Shown here: in pieces, positions 33,396 to 42,027 of the stretch
How positions within the stretch are numbered: the first letter of the stretch is position 1
Layout of the letters: every line of letters begins with the position of its first letter
Origin: Candidatus Uhrbacteria bacterium
Lineage (GTDB): Bacteria > Patescibacteriota > Patescibacteriia > 2-12-FULL-60-25
Reading direction: 5' to 3'
DNA: 51,892 bases
NCBI GenBank assembly: GCA_008363075.1
Contig: RHKK01000008.1
Span: 1-51,892, forward strand
Translations under genes and position numbers: made by a program
Notes under the pieces: generated by a model
Seen by the model: the letters and a program-made list of their open reading frames with translations, nothing else
Told to the model about the DNA's origin: nothing
The model's database searches: none

Positions 33396-34108
33396 ACGGT
33401 CACGAACTCGGCCGACACCCAGCCATGGGTACCGTCCAACACGACCTTGTACCATCCGTCGCGTTCCTCCACATAGGAAAACGGTTCGTCGGCCCTGGCC
33501 TTATACAGTATTTTCGACATGGTATTCGGCTCTGCCCGGATGTTGACCACCGAAATATCCCCCCGGATCTTCAGTTCTCCGCTGAACGTCTTGGCGCCAT
33601 CCTGCTGCAGACGCTCCAACTCGTCCGGGTTGCAATACTGCGTGTTCACGCCTTTGATGCGATCAGAGAGGCGGATGCAGAGGACAAACCGTCCGTCCAG
33701 ACGCCGGTAAAAATAAGGTTCCTGCAATTCCGGATCTTCGATCCGCACAAGCGCATCGATATACCCTTCTTCCCGCAGCTGCCCAAGCGTTTCGGGAAAC
33801 GTCTGACGGTCGAAATAATAATCCTGCAACGCCAAAAGGATGTTGGTCGAATCTTCCAGACGAATCCGATCGTATTCGAGCGCGACGTTTTTCATTTCCT
33901 GGGATCGCATCTGTTCACTCGCCTCGTTCAAACGACTCCCGTATTCGCGCACCTTGGCTTCATACGGCCCGAGCGGGTTCAGTTTCCCCAAAAACTGGCT
34001 GACGAGCGGAAGATTCATCAACACGATGATCACGACTAGGACCGCGATGACGACGCTTTGAACGACATCAATCTTCGACTTCCAAATGGAGAGCCTTTGT
34101 TTCTTCAT
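33386..34108 (-). CDS. Membrane-anchored protein with C-terminal bacterial SH3 domain
   Basis: A 240-residue protein: short cytosolic N-terminus, one membrane helix ([20 protein letters not shown], ~12-32), a coiled/helical segment, a central domain ([20 protein letters not shown]), then a C-terminal SH3b-type domain ([20 protein letters not shown] to [18 protein letters not shown]). SH3b domains usually bind peptidoglycan or peptide stems. The start is 4 nt after the stop of the large surface-protein gene (TAG-GATT-ATG), so the two are probably coupled and act together at the wall. Confidence 0.75.
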   Translation of the reverse strand: MKKQRLSIWKSKIDVVQSVVIAVLVVIIVLMNLPLVSQFLGKLNPLGPYEAKVREYGSRLNEASEQMRSQEMKNVALEYDRIRLEDSTNILLALQDYYFDRQTFPETLGQLREEGYIDALVRIEDPELQEPYFYRRLDGRFVLCIRLSDRIKGVNTQYCNPDELERLQQDGAKTFSGELKIRGDISVVNIRAEPNTMSKILYKARADEPFSYVEERDGWYKVVLDGTHGWVSAEFVTVQP

Positions 34109-34112
34109 AATC

Positions 34113-36773
34113 CTAGTGCATGCGGATGAAGAACCGCGGCTCCCGTACGGGCGTCGGGGGCGGATCCGGCGGACGGGCGACCACGTCGCGTACGCGGACC
34201 GGCGCGGACGGCGCAACGACCCGGGGCTGTTCCTCCAGCACGGTGACGCGCGTCTCCAGCTTGGCGACGCGATCCTCAAGTCCGAGGATGCGCACGATGA
34301 TCTCCGATATCTTCTTCCACACCTCCTCGAGCAACTTCGGGACGTCCGCGCCGGCGGGAGCGGCCGACACCGTCACCGCCCGGGTCGGTGCAAGTAACCC
34401 TCCGCCTGACGTCGTCGTCCCCGAAGGCTCCGGCTCCGCCTCGGGCCCGGTTCCCGGCTCAATGGCCGTAAAGCTGCGGCTGGCCTTGGAGCTCTGGTTG
34501 GACCACCATACCGCCGCCTTAAAAAAGTAGGATCCGGTCTGGGTCACGTCGAGCGTCAGTGTGGTATCGAAATTCACGCCAGGCTGGATGAATTTCGCGG
34601 CCGAGGCATACGCCACGTCGTCTCCTCCGCCGCACTCGTTGGAGTCGGACGTGACAACGCACCACTCGTAATGGTACTCGAATCCGATGGTACCCTCGTT
34701 CGTAATGCGTACGCTTGCGGCAACGGTCGGAACGGTCCGATCGGGAATGCCGTTGATCACGATCTGCGCCGGCGAACCGACGATTTCGATTTCGCGGGAC
34801 TCGTTGATCTGCGTGCCGGCGATCACGGCGCTGAACAGGACGGCGATCCTCCGGCCGATCCAGGAGCTGTCGCTCGGGATCGAAAACGTCACCTCGTAGG
34901 TCGCCGTTTCCGCCAGGGGGGTCATCGCGCTGCTCGTCAGCTCGGTCCAGTTTGAGCCATTCCAGTACCGCAAGCGATACGTCGGGGCGGAATCTGCCGC
35001 CAACGGATCAAAGCCTCCGCTGTCGTTCCGTTCCGCCGTCTGAATCGTAAACCGGGCGGTTTCGCCGATATCATACGTCTGATTCCAGCCGACGGCGTAG
35101 ATCGCGTAATTGCCGGCATAGGGCGAGACGAAATTCAACGTCTCCGAATCCGTCCCCGAGTTGCCGTTGAAGGTCGCGCTGGCGGTCACGGCCCAGGCGC
35201 CGCCCGGTGCTTCGAGGGCGAAGTCGAAGTTCGACGTCCAGCCGTCGGATCCGGTGTCCGACGTCTGCGTCGTGCGCGTGGAGTTGTCCGGCTTCGTGAC
35301 CGTGAACGTCACGGCGCTGCCGGAGGTGTCGATGTTCGTGTCCTTGCGCACGTTTTTCACATGCGCGAAAAAGCTGAAGATATCGGCGGAGATGACGCCG
35401 CTCGTCGTCTCGTTGGCGTCTTCCGTCGGAAAATCGTCCGGGTTCAGGCTGGTATCGTTTAGCTGCGGATGCGAGTCTATGAAATAAAGCGAGCTCACGG
35501 CGAACACGTTATTCGAATCCTTCGTCTGGTCGGTATTCGTCGCGCGCAGTTTTTTGCTGCTACCGACCGTATCATTGGTCGCCGTATCGGCCGTTCCGAC
35601 CGTGTAGGCAAACGTATACACGTTAGCGGAAGGCGTCACGGCGGTCGGCCCGCCTTCGACCGAGCCGGAGGCGTTCACCGCGCTTACGTTCATCGCGCGG
35701 CTCAACGCCTCGCTCCGCGCGTTGAGTAGCCGGAACGTGGATGTCACGGTTTCGCCGCGATTATAGATGGCGAACGTGGAGGTTGCATCGTTCGTCGCCG
35801 CCGCCCCGTCGATCGAAAAATAGATCCGCGGATCGACGGCGAATCGATTCGCATACCGGGCGATCGTCGAACTGTCTCTCGTGACGTTCCCACCGTTTCC
35901 GGATGTCGCAATATGCGTCCATTTATCGCCCGTCAGCAGATTCGAGTTCCCCACGATCTCAAATTGGACGTCATAGTCCGTACCGCCCGTTGGATCGTAC
36001 GTGTTATCCGCAACAAACACGCCGATTGTGGATCCGCCCGTCCCCAATTCCTGCGTTGATCCGTTCTCGATCACCGATCCCGCGTTCCGCTTCGTACTCA
36101 CGCGTACCGTCTGGTTCGCCCCCGTGTCTTCGAGGCGATCCGTTGTCACGGCCGTGAACGTCATGTTTTCGTCGCCCGCGGGACCATAAGCGTATGCCGT
36201 CCCCGCAGGGTAGGGATTTTTCGCGATGTCGGAAACCTTGATACCGCCGCGAAGCGCCCCCTTGTCGCCATGCGCGTCCGAGTTTATATTATATTCTCCC
36301 GTCAGGCATCCCAAGCCGGCGCATTGCGCCTGTACGTACAGGCGATACGTGCCGGCCACGGGCGTTCCGGTATCCAAACCGTTGTCCGTCGAATAAAACG
36401 TGAACGTGGTTCCATCTGCGGGCGCGGCGCCGTTATGCAGCTGGATGATCTGCGCGGCGCCGTTATCAGAGTAGACGCGCAAGATGACATTGGTAGGCGC
36501 GTCGGGGGGCACGCCCGTCGTCCACGTTTTATAATAAAGCGTGATGCTCGCTCCGGCATTCAGTTCCCAACTCGCGCGATTCATACCGACGTTCTGATCG
36601 TTCACCGTGCGTAACGCAAAATTCCTTGTCCCAAGACCGGCGTTGTCCTGGCTCACAAATGCATCGCCCTTCCAGGGGCCGGCCGCCGAAACGGCCGGAG
36701 CGGAAAGAAAAAAGGCGGCACAGGCCGCCAAAAACACGCCCGAAATGTGAACCCTGCGTACAACAATAAACAT
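34113..36773 (-). CDS. Large secreted surface protein, function unknown
   Basis: An 886-residue protein with a signal peptide (SGVFLAACAAFFLSAPAVSA), long Thr/Asn/Ser-rich beta-sandwich-like modules, and a C-terminal Pro/Ser linker. A short predicted trimerising coiled coil follows (SEIIVRILGLEDRVAKLETR), then a Pro-rich tail. Cys pairs occur near residues 175 and 735. I recognise no family. It looks like a fibre or surface-layer component. TATCAT lies 6 nt before ATG 36773 with no SD. Cotranscribed with the SH3 protein. Confidence 0.7.
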   Translation of the reverse strand: MFIVVRRVHISGVFLAACAAFFLSAPAVSAAGPWKGDAFVSQDNAGLGTRNFALRTVNDQNVGMNRASWELNAGASITLYYKTWTTGVPPDAPTNVILRVYSDNGAAQIIQLHNGAAPADGTTFTFYSTDNGLDTGTPVAGTYRLYVQAQCAGLGCLTGEYNINSDAHGDKGALRGGIKVSDIAKNPYPAGTAYAYGPAGDENMTFTAVTTDRLEDTGANQTVRVSTKRNAGSVIENGSTQELGTGGSTIGVFVADNTYDPTGGTDYDVQFEIVGNSNLLTGDKWTHIATSGNGGNVTRDSSTIARYANRFAVDPRIYFSIDGAAATNDATSTFAIYNRGETVTSTFRLLNARSEALSRAMNVSAVNASGSVEGGPTAVTPSANVYTFAYTVGTADTATNDTVGSSKKLRATNTDQTKDSNNVFAVSSLYFIDSHPQLNDTSLNPDDFPTEDANETTSGVISADIFSFFAHVKNVRKDTNIDTSGSAVTFTVTKPDNSTRTTQTSDTGSDGWTSNFDFALEAPGGAWAVTASATFNGNSGTDSETLNFVSPYAGNYAIYAVGWNQTYDIGETARFTIQTAERNDSGGFDPLAADSAPTYRLRYWNGSNWTELTSSAMTPLAETATYEVTFSIPSDSSWIGRRIAVLFSAVIAGTQINESREIEIVGSPAQIVINGIPDRTVPTVAASVRITNEGTIGFEYHYEWCVVTSDSNECGGGDDVAYASAAKFIQPGVNFDTTLTLDVTQTGSYFFKAAVWWSNQSSKASRSFTAIEPGTGPEAEPEPSGTTTSGGGLLAPTRAVTVSAAPAGADVPKLLEEVWKKISEIIVRILGLEDRVAKLETRVTVLEEQPRVVAPSAPVRVRDVVARPPDPPPTPVREPRFFIRMH

Positions 36774-36785
36774 GAATGTATGATA

Positions 36786-36815
36786 ACAAAAAACGACTCG
36801 AATGACCGAGTCGTT
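36786..36815 (-). terminator. Terminator of the lipoprotein gene
   Basis: A 9-bp stem AACGACTCG / CGAGTCGTT (36792-36815) followed on the minus strand by TTTTTTG, just upstream of the large surface-protein gene. Confidence 0.8.
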
Positions 36816-36824
36816 TGTGGATAA

Positions 36825-37256
36825 TTAGCCCTCGTATCCTTCCGGCACCTCGAATGGCTCCCACACGGGATACGTCCCGCCTTCGGTGGCGTGGATGAAG
36901 CCGAAGTATCCGGCATCGTCCGACCAGTCGAGATCCGTGATTCCCTCCACCGCGATTCCTTCGGCGGTTTTCTTGATCGTGAGCGATACCACACGCCCGC
37001 GTTCGCCGTCGGCATAATACTCCGACACCGGACGAATCACGTTGCGCTCGATCTCGTCGATCTCGGTCGTGCTGAAATACGCCTTGCCGAAGTAATACAC
37101 CTTCGGAAGATCCGGGCAGGACGCGGCTTCCGCCGCGACCGGCGCCGTGACGGCCGGTTTGCCGGATGCGGGAGCCGAGCCCGGGACCGTCACATTGATG
37201 CAACCTTGGCCAAAAAGTGCCAACGCGGGGATGAGGATGAGAAGTTTTGTGGACAT
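36825..37256 (-). CDS. Lipoprotein, function unknown
   Basis: A 143-residue predicted lipoprotein (signal STKLLILIPALALFGQGC, lipobox FGQGC). After an Ala/Pro/Ser spacer comes an ~95-residue domain containing one Cys (SCPDLPKVYYFGKAYFST), ending in an acidic tail PFEVPEGYEG. No family recognised. ATG 37256 has TATGCT 10 nt upstream; ATG 37271 would extend the signal by five residues. Confidence 0.65.
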   Translation of the reverse strand: MSTKLLILIPALALFGQGCINVTVPGSAPASGKPAVTAPVAAEAASCPDLPKVYYFGKAYFSTTEIDEIERNVIRPVSEYYADGERGRVVSLTIKKTAEGIAVEGITDLDWSDDAGYFGFIHATEGGTYPVWEPFEVPEGYEG

Positions 37257-37292
37257 ATCGCGTAAGAGCATAACGCATTCGGGCGGAAATTG

Positions 37293-37826
37293 TTACGTAC
37301 CGAACGGAAGCCCGCGGAACGACGTCCAGCCCTTTTCCTCGTGCCGAAGGACGGTCATCGCGTCGATCGTGATCGAACTGATCGGGACCGTACGTGACTT
37401 CAAAAACTCGCCGATCTTCTCGTGGACGGCGGGTTCCACATCCTTGTACACAATCGTCAGGTGAAAATGCGACTCCTTATCGAAAATTCCGGGCAACCAG
37501 CCCGTGCGCGGCCCGAGTTCCGATTGGATCGCATTTTTGATATCGAACAATTTCGTGTCTTGCTCCATATCGATAAACCAGACACCTTTTCCAAACGCGG
37601 CGAATCCTGTCGTGCGGACCGTGAACGGCAGGAATGGCTCGACCGCGGCGCGAACCGACTCGATCACCGTGTCCGCGTCGGCATGCTCGAACGGCGTGAC
37701 AAACGTGATATGCGGCGGCAAACGCAACGCCCCGTGCACGTCGAATCGCTCCGAGATCTCGCGGCGCAGGTCGTCCACCCGCTCCCCCGTGTCGTCAGTC
37801 AGCACGTGGGCGATCAAGAACTTCAT
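37293..37826 (-). CDS. 2'-5' RNA ligase family (2H phosphoesterase)
   Basis: A 177-residue 2H protein of the 2_5_RNA_ligase2 type. The two HxT motifs are PPHITFVTPFEHA (~40) and SHFHLTIVYKD (~127), with MKFLIAHVLTDD as first strand. The family hydrolyses or joins 2',5'-linked or cyclic-phosphate nucleotides; the physiological substrate in bacteria is mostly unknown. TACCAT lies 6 nt before ATG 37826, with no SD, so it appears leaderless, unlike the other 2H gene at 14000, which has a strong SD. Confidence 0.8.
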   Translation of the reverse strand: MKFLIAHVLTDDTGERVDDLRREISERFDVHGALRLPPHITFVTPFEHADADTVIESVRAAVEPFLPFTVRTTGFAAFGKGVWFIDMEQDTKLFDIKNAIQSELGPRTGWLPGIFDKESHFHLTIVYKDVEPAVHEKIGEFLKSRTVPISSITIDAMTVLRHEEKGWTSFRGLPFGT

Positions 37827-37840
37827 GAGAACATGGTATC

Positions 37841-37859
37841 AAAAAACCGCCAACGGCGG
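37841..37859 (-). terminator. Terminator of the hypothetical gene at 37862-38392
   Basis: CCGCC-GTT-GGCGG (37847-37859) followed by TTTTTT on the minus strand, beginning 2 nt after the TGA stop. The -10 of the next gene directly follows the T-tract. Confidence 0.8.
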
Positions 37860-37861
37860 AG

Positions 37862-38392
37862 TCAGTCGTCGGACGTGTAGCCGTCCCAGAAGGCGCGGCC
37901 GACGCATGCGGGGTCCCGTGCGAGCTGCGACGCGCGCATCAGCACAAGCGACACGAACGGCACCGACGGGGAGCGGAGGTCCAGGCCGTGATACGTGAGC
38001 TCGGCCGTGAGTGCGTCGGCCATGTGGTTGCCGCGTACCGCCGTCCAAACGCCGGTCTCGCGCGCCGAAGCGAAGAGCGAGAGATAGGCGTACGGCGCCC
38101 CCACCGAATCTTCGTCGTCGGGCGTCGGACGGCGATGCCAGATCGCGAGGGTGGATCGCTCGAGATACTCGTTGACCTCGACGCCGATCGCGCCCGTGAA
38201 CGCCGCTTCCGGATGCGTGATCGCGATCGCACGGACGAGGTACGTACCGTGCGGGATGCCCGTGACGCGCACCCGCGTCTCCTCGCCCGTCCCGAAGGCC
38301 GCCGAGAGCTCGTCGTAGAGGATCTTCGGCACCTCGAGAAGCTTGTACCCTTCTTTGGAGAGCCGGTCACGTGCGGAGATGTCTGTTTCCAA
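37862..38392 (-). CDS. Hypothetical soluble protein
   Basis: A 176-residue mixed alpha/beta protein without signal or membrane segment (KLLEVPKILYDELSAAFG, VRVTGIPHGTYLVRAIAI, APYAYLSLFASARETGVW, VPFVSLVLMRASQLARD). No family recognised. I start at TTG 38392 because an AAGGAGGC SD (complement 38398-38405) is 5-6 nt upstream and no ATG fits. The promoter is less clear than for the other SD-type genes (TTGATT or TTGACG is present). It ends directly at a terminator. Confidence 0.6.
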   Translation of the reverse strand: METDISARDRLSKEGYKLLEVPKILYDELSAAFGTGEETRVRVTGIPHGTYLVRAIAITHPEAAFTGAIGVEVNEYLERSTLAIWHRRPTPDDEDSVGAPYAYLSLFASARETGVWTAVRGNHMADALTAELTYHGLDLRSPSVPFVSLVLMRASQLARDPACVGRAFWDGYTSDD

Positions 38393-38457
38393 AGTTCGCC
38401 TCCTTCCTTCCGGACTTCAGCATGAATCGCTCGTCAAATCAAGCCTCCCGTCTCCTC

Positions 38458-38486
38458 TTGAAGAGGCATGCGAATACTGCTAGTAT
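38458..38486 (+). promoter_or_regulatory. Promoter of tRNA-Trp
   Basis: -35 TTGAAG (38458-38463), 17-nt spacer, -10 TAGTAT (38481-38486). A start site near 38493 would give a ~12-nt 5' leader for the tRNA. Confidence 0.65.
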
Positions 38487-38504
38487 TGGCGAGCCGTAAA
38501 ACTT

Positions 38505-38578
38505 GGGGGCTTGGTGAAGTGGTATCACGCCGCTCTCCAAAAGCGTAGTCGTGGGTTCGATTCCTACAGCCCCTGCCA
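38505..38578 (+). tRNA. trnW: tRNA-Trp (anticodon CCA)
   Basis: A cloverleaf can be drawn by eye. Acceptor GGGGGCT / AGCCCCT (G-U at the first pair), D arm GTGA-AGTGGTA-TCAC, anticodon loop CTCCAAA with anticodon CCA, T arm GTGGG-TTCGATT-CCTAC, discriminator G, and an encoded CCA end. The top base pair of the anticodon stem is mismatched (C-T). It is flanked by its own promoter and terminator. Confidence 0.9.
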
Positions 38579-38611
38579 CAAAAACTCCATCGCATCCCGA
38601 TGGGGTTTTTG
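38579..38611 (+). terminator. Terminator of tRNA-Trp, usable in both directions
   Basis: AAAACTCCATCG ... CGATGGGGTTTTT forms a stem with a T-tract on the + strand. The A-run on the other side makes it usable for the convergent gene at 38617. Confidence 0.8.
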
Positions 38612-38616
38612 CATTC

Positions 38617-38970
38617 CTACCCCGCCTTCTTGAACGTCACCTTGAACACGGGTTCATACTTCACGTCATTCTCATCCTTTATCTCGACGGTCTCTCCTTT
38701 CATCAATTTCGACATCGCCGCGTCGCTTAACAGGATCGCATCGGACTGCAGATCAATTTTCAAACGATCGAGCTGCTCCATCTCGTGCTTCATACCGGAA
38801 CGAATCTCGTTTTCAAGCTGCGCCTTTTTTGCCTTTAGCTCTTTCAATTTCTCCAACACATCTTGATACGGCTTGGATTGATCGAACACGTCGCGGAACA
38901 CTTCCGACACCTTCTTTTTCTGCTCGCGCGTGGCCTTCATGCGGGAATGGATTTCGTTGAGATCGGTCAT
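38617..38970 (-). CDS. Small coiled-coil protein, function unknown
   Basis: A 117-residue protein. The first ~75 residues are helical and strongly charged (REQKKKVSEVFRDVFDQSKP, DVLEKLKELKAKKAQLENEI). The last ~40 form a short beta segment (GETVEIKDENDVKYEPVF). The two-part layout is a little like GreA-type factors, but the signature residues are absent, so I do not name it. A TATACT lies 22 nt upstream. Confidence 0.55.
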   Translation of the reverse strand: MTDLNEIHSRMKATREQKKKVSEVFRDVFDQSKPYQDVLEKLKELKAKKAQLENEIRSGMKHEMEQLDRLKIDLQSDAILLSDAAMSKLMKGETVEIKDENDVKYEPVFKVTFKKAG

Positions 38971-39038
38971 AGAAAAAAAGTTCGGAGCCGCGAGTATAAC
39001 ACACGGTCGACACGACGCGGACCTGCTACACTTTCCCT

Positions 39039-39680
39039 ATGTTCGGCCTGACGAAAGACGAGCTTCATGTCCTCCGGCGATTGGACACGCCGCGCAAGGT
39101 GCAGGCATTTCTTGACGAGATTCCGATCAACTTCGAGCCGGAAGGCGATACCTGCCTGTCTCCCAGACGGGTCATGCGCGAACGGCGCGCGCATTGCATC
39201 GAGGGCGCGATGCTGGCCGCGCTCGCATTTCGCATCCACGGACAACGCCCGCTGCTTCTGGACCTCGTGAGCAGCGATCGCGATACCGATCATGTCGTCG
39301 CGTTGTTCAAGCAACACGGATGCTGGGGCGCCGTCTCGAAAACGAATCATGCCGTCCTGCGCTATCGCGAACCCGTCTATAAAACCATCCGCGAACTCGC
39401 GCTTTCCTATTTCCACGAATATTTCGATCCGACCGGCTTCAAAACGTTGCGGACCTACTCGCGCCCCATGGATCTCTCGCGTTTCGACCGTGATAATTGG
39501 GTGACGAGCGAAGAGGATAACTGGTTCGTCGTGAACCATCTCTTCGACACTCCCCACATTCCCCTGCTCTCGCGCAGGCAGATCGCGACGCTCAATCGCG
39601 CGCATCCGGTCGAAATCAAAGCGGGAGAGATCACCGAGTGGACGCCGCGAACGGCTTCGTCAAAAGCGCGGAAAGGATAA
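39039..39680 (+). CDS. Transglutaminase-like (Cys-His-Asp) protein, putative
   Basis: A 213-residue protein. RRAHCIEGAMLAALAFRIHG puts a Cys at the start of a helix (~53), then LLLDLVSSDRDTDHVVALF (His ~86) and SKTNHAVLRYREPVYKTIRE. This is a plausible transglutaminase/arylamine N-acetyltransferase-like fold with Cys, His and Asp. Assignment is by pattern only, and a catalytic role is inference. TACACT lies 6 nt before ATG 39039. Its last 50 nt overlap the convergent MFS gene, an unusually long overlap; both C-termini look real but low-complexity. Confidence 0.55.
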   Translation: MFGLTKDELHVLRRLDTPRKVQAFLDEIPINFEPEGDTCLSPRRVMRERRAHCIEGAMLAALAFRIHGQRPLLLDLVSSDRDTDHVVALFKQHGCWGAVSKTNHAVLRYREPVYKTIRELALSYFHEYFDPTGFKTLRTYSRPMDLSRFDRDNWVTSEEDNWFVVNHLFDTPHIPLLSRRQIATLNRAHPVEIKAGEITEWTPRTASSKARKG

Positions 39681-40815
39681 GCGCGCCTAGGGCCGATCCG
39701 CCCGCCGCCACGCCGAACGCGGCGGGAAGCGAGACCACGTCCCAGATGCGGCCGATCATGAATCCGCCGAGGATAAGCGCGCCGCCGGTGATCGCGTGGA
39801 AGATCGCGTACGCCGTCCCGCGCGATTCCGCCGGGATAAGGTCGGCGATGAACGCGCGGCCCGATCCTTCGGTTAGCGCGTAGAACAGCCCGTAGAGGGC
39901 GAATGTCGCGACAACGGCATGCGCGGAACCGACAAGCGCGAACACGAGCTCGGCAAGAGCGAGCGTGAACCACCCGCCGACCAGAAACGGCAAGCGTCCG
40001 ACGCGGTCGCTCCAGACGCCGATCGGATAGGAAAGCGCGGCATAAAGCAGCGTGAACGCGCCGAAGAGCGCGGGGATCCACGGCGTCGGCACGCCCGCGT
40101 CGGCGGCGCGCACGAGCACGAGCGCATCGTTCGCGCGCGTGAGCATCGCGATCGTCGTACCGACGAGGAAAATCCAATACGCGACGGGAAAACGTTTTTG
40201 GGACACGCCGCGGACGGTTTCCGCGCGTTTCGGCTCGCGAATACCGAAGAGGATGAGCGCAAGCGCGATCGCGCCCGGAATCGCGGAGAGCGCGAAGATA
40301 AGGCGATACGCCTCAAGCCCGGGCGCGAACGAAAGCAGGATCGCGGAGGCGGCCAAGGGACCGAGCACCGACCCGGCCGTATCGACAAGGCGATGGAACC
40401 CGAACGCCTTTCCGCGGATCCGTTCCGCCGAGTCCGCGACAAGCGCGTCACGTGGCGCGTCCTTGGTGCCTTTACCGATGCCGTCCGCGACGCGAAGCGC
40501 GGCGACAAATGGAAACGTATTCGCGAACACGAGCAGCGGCCGCGCGACGGACGAAATCGCGTAGCCGAGAAAAACGAGGCCTTTGCGATTTTTGAACCGA
40601 TCGGACAGCGTGCCGGACACGAGGCGGAACAATGCTGTCGCGCCGTTCAGCAAACCGTCGATCAAGCCGATATCGGCCCGCGCCGCGCCGAGCGCGAGCA
40701 AGAATCCCGGAAGCGCGGGCGCGATCAAATCCTGACCGAAGCCCGACGCCAGCGCGACGAACGCCACGATAACGACGTTGCGCGGGAGCTTGACCTTAGC
40801 GGAAGGCGCGGACAT
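39631..40815 (-). CDS. MFS transporter
   Basis: A 394-residue major facilitator with twelve hydrophobic segments. The loop 2-3 motif reads GTLSDRFKNRKGLVFLGY (D-R-x-x-[RK]-[RK]), repeated in the second half as GVWSDRVGRLPFLVGG. The substrate is unknown; drug or metabolite efflux is typical. The start is 6 nt after the stop of the S-layer-domain gene, so both are cotranscribed. Overlaps the convergent gene at 39039 by 50 nt. Confidence 0.9.
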   Translation of the reverse strand: MSAPSAKVKLPRNVVIVAFVALASGFGQDLIAPALPGFLLALGAARADIGLIDGLLNGATALFRLVSGTLSDRFKNRKGLVFLGYAISSVARPLLVFANTFPFVAALRVADGIGKGTKDAPRDALVADSAERIRGKAFGFHRLVDTAGSVLGPLAASAILLSFAPGLEAYRLIFALSAIPGAIALALILFGIREPKRAETVRGVSQKRFPVAYWIFLVGTTIAMLTRANDALVLVRAADAGVPTPWIPALFGAFTLLYAALSYPIGVWSDRVGRLPFLVGGWFTLALAELVFALVGSAHAVVATFALYGLFYALTEGSGRAFIADLIPAESRGTAYAIFHAITGGALILGGFMIGRIWDVVSLPAAFGVAAGGSALGALILSALLTKPFAASTR

Positions 40816-40821
40816 ACCCGA

Positions 40822-41979
40822 TCACCTGATATATTGAACGGCGACGCTGGAAAAGTCGCCGGCCAAATCACGGAAGATCCCGCCGATCTGCGTCACCTCG
40901 ATGTGTAGCCATGTATGGGTGCCCGGCACGCGGAAGTACGTGCGGCGCAAAAGCCCGAGATCCTCCAGCGACCCCGTTTCCGACTCGCTCACGAGCTCCC
41001 AGCCGCGCGCGGCGGCCGTCGTTTTGTACCAGGTGACGATATCCGAAAGCGGGTCGAGCGTGAGCCCGTGCTGGAACACGTTTCGCGTGTCGACATGGAG
41101 TTCTGCCGTCGTCATGCGCGGATAGGCGAGATACCCGTCCGGAAAATCCGCTTCAAAAAACTCGACGACGGTGTATTCCGTGGACGACGCGACGGACACG
41201 GCAACGGACCGATGCGCGAAACGGCCGTCGCGTGACCGCCCGAAATTCAGGAGATGGCCGGACCCGAACGACGTGTCGAGATAGTCCTGATAGAGCAGCT
41301 CCCATCCGCCGGTCTGGGAGAAGTAATACGATCGCACCGCTTCCATCGGATCCGTCGTGGAAGCCGAATACCCGTTGGCCGTGAGCTTTGCGGGTTGCGA
41401 CAGGCCGGGATAGCGCAGGAACGACTCGAAATCGGCGGGCGGCGCCTGGTTCATGCGGCGCAACGCCTGACCGATATCGGCATACGACAGCGACGTGACG
41501 AACGGCAAAAGATCGTCGTTCGTGTCGTCGGGGATCGGCTCACCGAACCGGTAGTCGATGAACAGTGCATCAGACACGTCGCGGACCTTCATCGCCCAAT
41601 CCGAGCCGTACATGGCTTCGGCGACGGCTTCCGTCGGGATCCAGCGCAGCTCGTTGCCGTTGTCGATAAAATACACTTTCGGATCCGTCGTGATCTTGAC
41701 CATGTACGTCCCGGGATGCATGCGCACGTTGGCGACGAGCGGCACGGACGCGAGAAACGCATCCGATACGGTCTTCACCTCGGAAAAATCGCGGTACCAG
41801 GAAAAATAGACATCCTCGTTGGGAAAGGCGTAGCGACTGCCGTAATAATAATAGACGGCGGGGCCGGATCCCTTGATGAGGTCGCCGGGGAGGATCGGTG
41901 CCTGCGCGCCCGCGGTCGGTGCGAGTACGATCAGGAACGCGAAACCTACGAATAACCCCACAAACATTTTGGAGAGCAT
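40822..41979 (-). CDS. Secreted protein with the S-layer-type N-terminal domain
   Basis: A 385-residue secreted protein (signal MLSKMFVGLFVGFAFLIVLAP). Residues ~32-150 are a clear relative of the domain that opens the giant S-layer-like protein: GDLIKGSGPAVYYYY, RYAFPNEDVYFSWYRDFS, MVKITTDPKVYFI, AMYGSDWAMKVRDV. The C-terminal ~200 residues form an unrelated alpha/beta region (EAVRSYYFSQTGGWELLYQD; TWYKTTAAARGWELVSE) resembling two copies of a small domain. TAGGCT lies 7 nt before the ATG. It is probably a surface partner or anchor, cotranscribed with the MFS transporter. Confidence 0.75.
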   Translation of the reverse strand: MLSKMFVGLFVGFAFLIVLAPTAGAQAPILPGDLIKGSGPAVYYYYGSRYAFPNEDVYFSWYRDFSEVKTVSDAFLASVPLVANVRMHPGTYMVKITTDPKVYFIDNGNELRWIPTEAVAEAMYGSDWAMKVRDVSDALFIDYRFGEPIPDDTNDDLLPFVTSLSYADIGQALRRMNQAPPADFESFLRYPGLSQPAKLTANGYSASTTDPMEAVRSYYFSQTGGWELLYQDYLDTSFGSGHLLNFGRSRDGRFAHRSVAVSVASSTEYTVVEFFEADFPDGYLAYPRMTTAELHVDTRNVFQHGLTLDPLSDIVTWYKTTAAARGWELVSESETGSLEDLGLLRRTYFRVPGTHTWLHIEVTQIGGIFRDLAGDFSSVAVQYIR

Positions 41980-42027
41980 ACGACCAAGCCTAGCACTTCA
42001 CGCGAAAAAAACCTATACTGGTTTTAT

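Noticed and set aside
38617-38970. Transcription elongation factor GreA
   Set aside because: The coiled-coil plus short beta tail is suggestive, but the GreA C-terminal signature is missing, so it was left unnamed.
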